43,160 nucleotides of DNA from an uncultured Bacteroidales bacterium (lineage in GTDB: Bacteria > Bacteroidota > Bacteroidia > Bacteroidales > Muribaculaceae). Made by a program: the position numbers and the translations under genes. This document shows positions 33,707 through 40,520 of this stretch, piece by piece (within the stretch, counting starts at the first letter, position 1; every line of letters starts with the position of its first letter). Under the pieces are notes generated by a model. It did no database searches and was not told where the DNA came from. It saw only the letters and a list, made by a program, of their open reading frames with translations. The stretch is from positions 1 through 43,160 of the forward strand of contig CACZVR010000006.1 of assembly GCA_902784675.1 (NCBI GenBank), given 5' to 3'.

Positions 33707-34335
33707 CAAATGGAGGGTTCTTCGGAAGACGACACTTCGGCCTGGGTGATGGAATCGTCCTGAGAAACTGGCATTGTCTCGGCTGGCTGGGTGATGGCGC
33801 GGCGAGCACGGCGCTCGGCAAGGTATTCCTGCAGACTGGTGAAATTGAACAACAACAGGCAGATGCCCGTGATGAGTACCACAAGCGAGATGTTGGCCTG
33901 CAACGATGCCACCGTGAATGACAGGATGCCACACAGCAGCACAACGAGCGGGCACAAGTAATACCACCCTTTGATATTTAAACTATTGCGCGACAACAGC
34001 AAATAAACGATATGAAACAGCCCCAAAACCAGCAGCAGTACACCCATGAGCAACTGCAGGATGCCGTCGAACAGGTGGGCCTTGATGATTATGACCAGGC
34101 CGAAGCACAGCCCGCCCACAGCAGGCAAGACACCCAAATAGTCGGTACTGGAGCGGGTGTCGGCATGACGCACGGCGACCATAACCAGGTAAATGAGTGC
34201 CGGCAACAAGAACATTGCGCCAACGACGCGCGAGCCCCACAACATGATAGTGGGCACGTTGTGGAAAATGATGAGAATGATGCCTGCAAGCAGCAAAATC
34301 ACATTCGTGAGGAGGTTAATGCTGAGCTTTTTCAT
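33706..34335 (-). CDS. DUF308/HdeD-like membrane protein
   Basis: A 209-residue integral membrane protein with about six hydrophobic segments between residues 8 and 165 and a short polar, acidic cytoplasmic tail (SQDDSITQAEVSSSEEPS). The layout fits the DUF308/HdeD group (HdeD is an acid-resistance membrane protein in enterobacteria). It is the first gene of an operon with two DUF3667 proteins and overlaps the next gene by one base. It is divergent from the lipid kinase gene. Confidence 0.75.
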   Translation of the reverse strand: MKKLSINLLTNVILLLAGIILIIFHNVPTIMLWGSRVVGAMFLLPALIYLVMVAVRHADTRSSTDYLGVLPAVGGLCFGLVIIIKAHLFDGILQLLMGVLLLVLGLFHIVYLLLSRNSLNIKGWYYLCPLVVLLCGILSFTVASLQANISLVVLITGICLLLFNFTSLQEYLAERRARRAITQPAETMPVSQDDSITQAEVSSSEEPSI

Positions 34336-34349
34336 TATTTCAGGGAACT

Positions 34350-34381
34350 CAAACGATAGTTGTTAATAATTTTTCCACAAA
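34350..34381 (-). promoter_or_regulatory. Probable promoter of the DUF308-DUF3667 operon
   Basis: Minus-strand TTTG at 34378-34381 and TATCGTTTG at 34350-34358, separated by 19 nt. The -7 element has one extra base compared with TAnnTTTG. The start codon is 14 nt downstream. Confidence 0.45.
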
Positions 34382-34429
34382 AATATTGATTTTTCACTGA
34401 TCATCAAAAAATATTCAATAAAAAAATTG

Positions 34430-34437
34430 TATCTTTG
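34430..34437 (+). promoter_or_regulatory. Bacteroidota -7 box of the lipid kinase gene
   Basis: TATCTTTG, full match, 22 nt before the ATG at 34460. It rules out the in-frame TTG at 34427 as start. Confidence 0.65.
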
Positions 34438-34459
34438 CCCAATTAGAGAGACAAGTGTA

Positions 34460-35359
34460 ATGAATCGCAAAAGAATACTTGCTATCATCAATCCCGTGTC
34501 GGGTACAAGCAACAAGGACAAGATACCTCGCCTGATCGACACGGTGGTGGATCATGACCAAAACGATGTGAGTATCATCGCGACCGAATATGCCGGCCAT
34601 GCCCGCGAAATAGCGACCGACGCCGTCAAGGACGGCTTTGACGTGGTGGTCGCTATCGGCGGCGACGGCACGGTCAACGAGGTGGGCAGTTCCCTGTGCG
34701 GCACGTCCACAGCCTTGGCCATCGTGCCCTGCGGCTCGGGCAACGGCCTGGCGCGCCACCTGCGCATCTCGATGAACGCCAGCCGGGCGCTGCAAGTGCT
34801 CAACAACGGTGTGGTGGGCGAGTTTGACTTCTGCACCGTGAACGACAAGCCGTTCTTCTGCACCTGTGGCATGGGCTTTGATGCTAAAGTGAGCGACAAG
34901 TTCGCTAATGAGGGTACGCGCGGTTTCATCACCTACATCAAGACAACACTCACCGAATACATCAAATATAAACCGCAACGCTACATCATCGACATTGATG
35001 GTGTACGCCTTGAAGAGAAAGCGTTTGTCATCGCCTGTTGCAATGCGGCACAGTATGGCAACAATGCCTATATTGCTCCACGTGCCAGCATGCAGGACGG
35101 CCTGATTGACGTCACAGTGATGCACCCCTTCAACATCGTGCAGAGCCCACTCATCGGCGCACGACTTTTCCTGCGGCAGTTGGGCCACGATCATCACGTG
35201 AGCATCTATCGCGGCAAGCATGTGGTGATTGAGCGTGACCACGATGACGTCATGCACATCGACGGCGACCCGATGATGATGCCCGCGAGGCTGGAAATCA
35301 AGAACCGGCAACGGGGCATCCGCATCCTGGTGCCGCCCACATTGCCCGATGATGTGTGA
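34460..35359 (+). CDS. Diacylglycerol kinase family lipid kinase
   Basis: A 299-residue cytoplasmic enzyme from the ATG at 34460 (MNRKRILAIINPVSGT). The DAGK catalytic domain shows NPVSGTSNKDK (nucleotide side), the glycine-rich GGDGTVNEV, and PCGSGNGLARHL. It phosphorylates a lipid such as diacylglycerol or a sphingoid base; the family name alone does not settle which, and a sphingoid substrate would be interesting because spt is in the same window. It is followed after 49 nt, with no terminator or promoter seen, by the glycogen genes and may be co-transcribed with them. Confidence 0.88.
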   Translation: MNRKRILAIINPVSGTSNKDKIPRLIDTVVDHDQNDVSIIATEYAGHAREIATDAVKDGFDVVVAIGGDGTVNEVGSSLCGTSTALAIVPCGSGNGLARHLRISMNASRALQVLNNGVVGEFDFCTVNDKPFFCTCGMGFDAKVSDKFANEGTRGFITYIKTTLTEYIKYKPQRYIIDIDGVRLEEKAFVIACCNAAQYGNNAYIAPRASMQDGLIDVTVMHPFNIVQSPLIGARLFLRQLGHDHHVSIYRGKHVVIERDHDDVMHIDGDPMMMPARLEIKNRQRGIRILVPPTLPDDV

Positions 35360-35408
35360 AATTGGAAATAACAAGTCAAGACAAAATATCATATATATAA
35401 TATAGCTT

Positions 35409-37367
35409 ATGAGTTATCTGAAATTTGATAAGAACCTGATGATCAACTTGGAGCAATCGCTGCCCAAGGAGATGTTGCGTACCAATCAGTCGGGGGCCTA
35501 TCACTGCACCACCATCGTGGGGTGCAACACCCGCAAGCAACACGGCTTGCTGGTGATTCCCGTTCCCGAACTCGATGACAACAACCATGTGCTGCTGTCG
35601 ACGCTCGACGAGACCGTCATCCAGCACGGTGCACCGTTCAACCTGGGTCTGCACCGCTACAAGGGCGACACCTACAGTCCCAACGGTCACAAGTACATCC
35701 GCGAGTATGATTGCGAACGCGTGCCCACGACCACCTATCGTGTGGGCGGTGTAATCTTGAAAAAAGAGAAAATCTTCATCACCCACGAGAACCGCATCCT
35801 CATCCGCTACACGCTGGTAGATGCCCACTCGGCAACCACATTGCAGTTCAGGCCGTTCCTTGCCTTCCGCAACGCTAACGACCTGTGTGTCGAGAACGCT
35901 GTCGCAAGCCGCGATTATAGGGAAGTGAGCAACGGCATTGCCACTTGCATGTATGACGGCTACCCCACCCTGTTCATGCAGATGAACCACAAGCCCAAGT
36001 TCGTCTATGACCCGCACTGGTACAAAAACATCGAGTACACCAAGGACCAGGAGCGCGGCATCCCCTACAGCGAGGACCTGTATGTTCCCGGCTATTTCGA
36101 GGTCGAGATCAAGAAGGGCGAGCCGCTCATCTTCTCGGCCGGTGTCGAGGAGGTGAACACCCGCACGCTGACCAAGATGTATGAAGACGAAATCAAGCCG
36201 CGCACCCCGCGCACGAGCTTCTACAACTGCATGAAAAACAGCGCCAAGCAGTTCTATATCACCAACGCCGAAGGCCACTACCTGTTGGCCGGCTATCCGT
36301 GGTTCAAAATCCGTGCCCGCGACGAGTTCATCGCGTTGCCGGGTTGCACCCTGTCGGTACACCACCGCCAGGACTTTGAACTGATCATGGACACCGCCCA
36401 GCGCGCCCTTAACGATTGGATGCGCGACGGCACCCTCGACAAGCACTTGGACGGTCTGGAGTTGCCCGACATCCCCCTGTGGGCCATCTGGGCAGTGCAG
36501 CGTTATGCCCATGACCTGAATACTGAAGCCGCCCGCGAACGTTACGGAAGGCTGGTCAAGGATCTGATCTACTTCATCACCGACGGTCATCATCCAAACC
36601 TCAAGTTAGACCAAAACGGGCTGGTCACCACCGACGGCACCAAGCGTCCCGTCTCGTGGATGAACAGCACCCACCCCGACGGCACGCCGCTCATCCCGCG
36701 CACGGGTTACCTTGTAGAATTCAACGCGCTGTGGTATAACGCGCTGCGCTTTGTCACCGATGAGCTGTTCGCTGACATTCCCGAGGAGAAAGAGTTTGTT
36801 GAGCGCTGCAGCAAGATTGCCGAGAAGTGCAAACCCGCCTTCATCGAGACGTTCATGACCGACTACGGCTACCTGTACGACTATGTGAACGGCAGTTACA
36901 CCGACCTGAGTGTGCGTCCCAACATGGTGATTGCCGCAGGTCTGGACTACAGCCCCATGGACCGCCGTCAGCGCAAACGCGTGCTTGACATCGCCACCCG
37001 CGAGTTATTGACACCCAAGGGATTGCGCACGTTGAGTCCCAACAGCTACGGTTACATCCCCTGGTATGTGGGAACGCCCGAGGAGCGCCAGACGGCTTAC
37101 TATGCCGGCAGCGCCCGTCCCTGGCTGATGGACTTCTACAGCAAGGCCTACATCCGCGTGTTCGGTCTGAACAGCATCTCGTTCATCGAGCGCATGATGA
37201 TCGGCTTTGAGGACGAGATGAAGGAAGGCTGCATCGGCTCGTTGAGCGAGCTGTTCGACGGCAACCCGCCGTTCATCGGCCGCGGCGCCGTGAGCTTTGC
37301 TCCCAACGTGGGCGGCATCCTGCGCGTGCTGCGCACCTTCAAGAACCTGCACATCATCGACGAATAA
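35409..37367 (+). CDS. Glycogen debranching enzyme (amylo-alpha-1,6-glucosidase, GH133)
   Basis: A 652-residue cytoplasmic enzyme that removes alpha-1,6 branch glucose from glycogen. An N-terminal bacterial GDE beta domain (about 20-280, with GAYHCTTIVGCNTRKQHGLL in part) is followed by an alpha/alpha barrel (about 290-650) with the signature PRTGYLVEFNALWYNAL. At residues 417-419 the sequence is WMN where many members have WMD. No signal peptide. It is followed after 15 nt by the glycogen-synthase-like gene; the cluster order matches that seen in Bacteroides. Confidence 0.92.
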   Translation: MSYLKFDKNLMINLEQSLPKEMLRTNQSGAYHCTTIVGCNTRKQHGLLVIPVPELDDNNHVLLSTLDETVIQHGAPFNLGLHRYKGDTYSPNGHKYIREYDCERVPTTTYRVGGVILKKEKIFITHENRILIRYTLVDAHSATTLQFRPFLAFRNANDLCVENAVASRDYREVSNGIATCMYDGYPTLFMQMNHKPKFVYDPHWYKNIEYTKDQERGIPYSEDLYVPGYFEVEIKKGEPLIFSAGVEEVNTRTLTKMYEDEIKPRTPRTSFYNCMKNSAKQFYITNAEGHYLLAGYPWFKIRARDEFIALPGCTLSVHHRQDFELIMDTAQRALNDWMRDGTLDKHLDGLELPDIPLWAIWAVQRYAHDLNTEAARERYGRLVKDLIYFITDGHHPNLKLDQNGLVTTDGTKRPVSWMNSTHPDGTPLIPRTGYLVEFNALWYNALRFVTDELFADIPEEKEFVERCSKIAEKCKPAFIETFMTDYGYLYDYVNGSYTDLSVRPNMVIAAGLDYSPMDRRQRKRVLDIATRELLTPKGLRTLSPNSYGYIPWYVGTPEERQTAYYAGSARPWLMDFYSKAYIRVFGLNSISFIERMMIGFEDEMKEGCIGSLSELFDGNPPFIGRGAVSFAPNVGGILRVLRTFKNLHIIDE

Positions 37368-37382
37368 AACAAGACAAGAGAT

Positions 37383-38645
37383 ATGAAAGCATTAATGTTC
37401 GGCTGGGAATTTCCGCCTCACATCCTGGGAGGTCTGGGAACAGCAAGCTACGGTTTGACCAAGGGCATGTGGGAAAACGGTGATATGGACATCACCTTTG
37501 TCATCCCCAAGCCCTGGGGTGACGAACCCAAGGATTTCGCACGCATCATCGGTGCCAACAGCACACCGGTGGCCTGGCGTGACGTGAACTGGGAATATGT
37601 GCAGGGGCGCATCGGCGACGTGATGGACCCGCAGCTGTACTACAACCTGCGCGACCACATCTACGGTGACTTCAACTACATGAGCACCAACGATTTGGGC
37701 TGCATTGAATTTTCGGGACGCTATCCCGAGAATCTGCTCGAAGAAATCAACAACTACTCGATTGTGGCTGGCGTTATCGCCCGCACGGTGGACTGCGACA
37801 TCATTCACAGCCACGACTGGCTCACCTATCCTGCCGGCATCCATGCCAAGCAGGTGACAGGCAAGCCGCTGGTTATCCATGTGCATGCCACCGACTTTGA
37901 CCGCTCACGCGGCAACGTGAACCCGACGGTGTTCAGCATCGAGAAGGACGGCATGAACCATGCCGACCACATCATCACGGTGAGCAACCTCACGCGCCGC
38001 ACGGTGATCGAGAAATACGGCATCAGTCCCGACAAGGTGACCACCGTTCACAACGCTGTTGAGCCGTTGAACGAGGAACTGCTCAATCTGGAGGCACCCC
38101 CGGGCAAGACAAGCAAGGTCATTACCTTCCTGGGGCGCATCACGATGCAGAAGGGGCCCGAGTACTTCGTCGAGGCTGCGGCACAAGTGCTGCACAAGGT
38201 GAACAACGCCCAGTTTGTGATGGCCGGCAGTGGTGACATGATGGACAAGATGATCCGTCTGGCCGCTAAACGCGGCATCGCCGACCGTTTCCACTTCACC
38301 GGCTTCCTGAAAGGCAAGCAGGTGTATGAGATGTTGGCCGCGAGCGATGTGTATATCATGCCGTCGGTGAGCGAACCTTTCGGCATCTCACCGCTTGAGG
38401 CAATGCAGATGGGTGTGCCTTCAATCATCAGCAAGCAGAGTGGTTGCGCCGAGATTCTGGACAACGTCATCAAGATTGACTACTGGGACACCAACGCAAT
38501 GGCCGATGCCATCTACAGCATCATCAAGTATCCCGCAATGTTCAACGAGTTGCGCGAGCAGGGTCTGGCCGAGGTGAACCAGATTACCTGGGACAAAGCC
38601 GGCGCCAAGGTCATCAACATCTACCGCAACCTCATCAACCGCTAA
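37383..38645 (+). CDS. Glycogen synthase-like glycosyltransferase
   Basis: A 420-residue GT-B enzyme. The N-terminal glucan/donor motif reads EFPPHILGGLGTASYGL, and the C-terminal half has FLGRITMQKGPEYFVEAA and the ExxxxxxxE motif in VSEPFGISPLEAMQMG. It should elongate alpha-1,4-glucan from a nucleotide-glucose, with GT4/GT5 kinship; the context (debranching enzyme before, GH57 amylase after) supports glycogen synthesis. It is shorter than classic GlgA (about 480 residues), so I do not give it that symbol. Confidence 0.88.
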   Translation: MKALMFGWEFPPHILGGLGTASYGLTKGMWENGDMDITFVIPKPWGDEPKDFARIIGANSTPVAWRDVNWEYVQGRIGDVMDPQLYYNLRDHIYGDFNYMSTNDLGCIEFSGRYPENLLEEINNYSIVAGVIARTVDCDIIHSHDWLTYPAGIHAKQVTGKPLVIHVHATDFDRSRGNVNPTVFSIEKDGMNHADHIITVSNLTRRTVIEKYGISPDKVTTVHNAVEPLNEELLNLEAPPGKTSKVITFLGRITMQKGPEYFVEAAAQVLHKVNNAQFVMAGSGDMMDKMIRLAAKRGIADRFHFTGFLKGKQVYEMLAASDVYIMPSVSEPFGISPLEAMQMGVPSIISKQSGCAEILDNVIKIDYWDTNAMADAIYSIIKYPAMFNELREQGLAEVNQITWDKAGAKVINIYRNLINR

Positions 38646-38661
38646 ACCAACTATAAAAACT

Positions 38662-38677
38662 ACGAATTACACGAATT
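38662..38677. repeat. Two ACGAATT units with 9-bp period
   Basis: ACGAATT at 38662-38668 and 38671-38677 in the 84-bp gap between the GT and GH57 genes. The unit resembles the repeat at the window end (CGCGAATT/CGCGGATT, also 9-bp period). Only two units remain, so it could be chance. Confidence 0.45.
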
Positions 38678-38729
38678 CAACTAATCAGTAGTTTCTTAAC
38701 TAACGAAATCAAATAAAACGAGTATAGAT

Positions 38730-40238
38730 ATGAAAGCGATTTGTTTTTATTTCCAGATTCATCAGCCGTTCCGTCTGAAGCACTACCGCTTCTTTGACAT
38801 CGGTAATGATCACTACTACTATGATGACTTTGCCGACGACGACATCATCACGCGCATCGCCCAGCGGTCCTATCTGCCCGCCAACCAGATGCTGCTCGAC
38901 ATGATCAAGGAGAACGGCAAGAAGTTCAAGGTGGCCTTCTCCATCAGCGGCACCGCCCTGGAACAACTGGAGCAATATGTGCCCGAGTTCATCGACTCGA
39001 TGAAGGAACTTGCTGCCACAGGTTGCGTGGAGTTCCTGAGCGAGACCTATGCCCACAGCCTGTCGTCACTCTATGATCCCGATGAGTTCTACGCTCAGGT
39101 CAAGGCGCACGATGAGAAGATTTTCCAACTCTTCGGCCAGCGTCCCAAGGTGTTCCGCAACACCGAGCTGATCTATGACGACGACATTGCGTCGATGGTC
39201 TATTCGATGGGCTTCAAGGCCGCCATTACTGCCGATGCCAAGCACGTGCTGGGTTGGCGTTCGCCCAATTTCCTTTACAGCTCGGCCTCGGCTCCCAAGC
39301 TCAAACTGATGCTGAAAAACGGCAAACTGAGCGATGACATCGCCTTCCGCTTCAGCAATCCCGAGTGGGCATCCTATCCCCTCACCGCCGACAAGTACAT
39401 CAACTGGATCAACGAGTTGCCCCAAGAGGAGCAGCTGGTGAACCTGTTCATGAACTATGACACCTTTGGAGAGTTGCAGCCTCGCGAGAGCGGCATCTTT
39501 GAGTTCATGAAGGCACTGCCGCGCTTCGCCGCCGAGAACGACATCCAGTTCTGGACCCCCAGCGAGGTGGTTTCGAAGTTCAAACCCGTTGCCGAGCTCG
39601 CTGTGCCCTACCCCATGTCCTGGACCGACGAGGCCCGCGACACCAGCGCATGGTTGGGTAACACCCTGCAACAGGAGGCCGTGCGCAAGCTCTACTCGAT
39701 TGGTGAGCGTGTGCGCCTGTGCACCGACCGCCGCATCAAGCAGGACTGGAACTACCTGCAGGGCAGCGACCACTTCTTCTACATGTCGACCAAGCACAAC
39801 GATGACGGCTCGGTACACTCGCACTACAGCCCCTATGACTCGCCCTATACCGCGTTCACCAACTACATGAACGTGCTGAGCGACTTCATGACGCGCGTCG
39901 AGGAGCAGTACCCCGCCAGCATCGACAACGAGGAGCTGAACTCGCTGCTGCTCACCATCCGCAACCAGGAGCAGGAAATCGAGAAACTGCACCGCGAGGT
40001 GGAGATGATGCGCAACAACATCGTCAAGGACACCACCGGCGACTTCCCCATCGACGAGGAACCGGCCCCCGAGCCCATTCCCGAGAAGAAAGAGGAAAAG
40101 CCCGAGCCCAAAAAACCGGCGGCTAAAAAGCCAGCGGCTAAGAAACCGGCGGCTAAGAAGCCTGCCGCTGCGAAACCCGCTGCTAAGAAACCTGCAGCCA
40201 AGAAGCCAGCGGCTAAGAAACCGACAACCAAAAAGTAA
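38730..40238 (+). CDS. GH57 alpha-amylase with a lysine-rich PAAKK-repeat tail
   Basis: A 502-residue cytoplasmic glycoside hydrolase acting on alpha-glucans. GH57 motifs: FQIHQPFR at 8-15, SETYAHS at 104-110, nucleophile E146 in VFRNTELIYD, and D244 in MNYDTFGEL. After the barrel and helical domain comes a probable coiled coil (398-430), an acidic/proline linker (440-460), and a tail (461-502) of KKPAA units that resembles histone H1-like or HU-extension tails. No signal peptide. It is the last gene of the glycogen cluster and is followed by two terminators. The tail is unusual for the family and is encoded by 15-bp repeats. Confidence 0.92.
   Translation: MKAICFYFQIHQPFRLKHYRFFDIGNDHYYYDDFADDDIITRIAQRSYLPANQMLLDMIKENGKKFKVAFSISGTALEQLEQYVPEFIDSMKELAATGCVEFLSETYAHSLSSLYDPDEFYAQVKAHDEKIFQLFGQRPKVFRNTELIYDDDIASMVYSMGFKAAITADAKHVLGWRSPNFLYSSASAPKLKLMLKNGKLSDDIAFRFSNPEWASYPLTADKYINWINELPQEEQLVNLFMNYDTFGELQPRESGIFEFMKALPRFAAENDIQFWTPSEVVSKFKPVAELAVPYPMSWTDEARDTSAWLGNTLQQEAVRKLYSIGERVRLCTDRRIKQDWNYLQGSDHFFYMSTKHNDDGSVHSHYSPYDSPYTAFTNYMNVLSDFMTRVEEQYPASIDNEELNSLLLTIRNQEQEIEKLHREVEMMRNNIVKDTTGDFPIDEEPAPEPIPEKKEEKPEPKKPAAKKPAAKKPAAKKPAAAKPAAKKPAAKKPAAKKPTTKK
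40110..40235 (+). repeat. 15-bp coding tandem repeats (KKPAA units)
   Basis: About eight units of a 15-bp repeat (GCGGCTAAGAAACCG-like) at the 3' end of the GH57 gene, each encoding PAAKK with synonymous drift. One unit is altered to PAAAK. Such arrays change length by slippage or recombination. Confidence 0.85.
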
Positions 40239-40247
40239 TCCATTCGG

Positions 40248-40278
40248 TGGGGCGCGTTAGAACGCGCCCCATTATTAT
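40248..40278 (+). terminator. Terminator 1 after the glycogen cluster
   Basis: A perfect 11-bp stem (40248-40258 with 40261-40271, 2-base spacer) followed by TTATTATA, 9 nt after the GH57 stop codon. Confidence 0.75.
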
Positions 40279-40295
40279 ACCCCCATAGACGAGAA

Positions 40296-40327
40296 GCGCC
40301 CCCAAGGCATGCCCGCTGGGGCTTTTT
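40296..40327 (+). terminator. Terminator 2 after the glycogen cluster
   Basis: CCCCA/TGGGG stem (extended by GC pairs) closing a loop that contains GGCATGCC, followed by TTTTT at 40323-40327. A back-up to terminator 1. Confidence 0.65.
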
Positions 40328-40440
40328 CTGATGTCAGCCTGGTGGTGGCTTGACAACCGCCGCATCCACCTCGCGCGAGCCATCTGTCTGCTCTTAACAT
40401 CGGATGTGGCCTACATCATGGTGTGAAAATTAGATTTTAT

Positions 40441-40471
40441 TTTGAATTTTTTCCGAAAATAATTATATTTG
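40441..40471 (+). promoter_or_regulatory. Complete Bacteroidota promoter of the LRR gene
   Basis: TTTG at 40441-40444, 19-nt spacer, TATATTTG at 40464-40471. Both elements and the spacing fit. The leader is about 43 nt. Confidence 0.75.
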
Positions 40472-40520
40472 CACCAAATATTAATTTTTTATCACAATAA
40501 CCCTTAAAACTATAACAGAC

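Noticed and set aside
32609-33967. Longer version of the first DUF3667 protein starting at 33967
   Set aside because: The extra 87 residues overlap the DUF308 gene and lack protein-like composition; the TGATG overlap at 33706 marks the start.
35376-36593. Minus-strand open frame (405 codons) opposite the debranching enzyme
   Set aside because: Shadow of a real GH133 gene, no domain, signal peptide or promoter.
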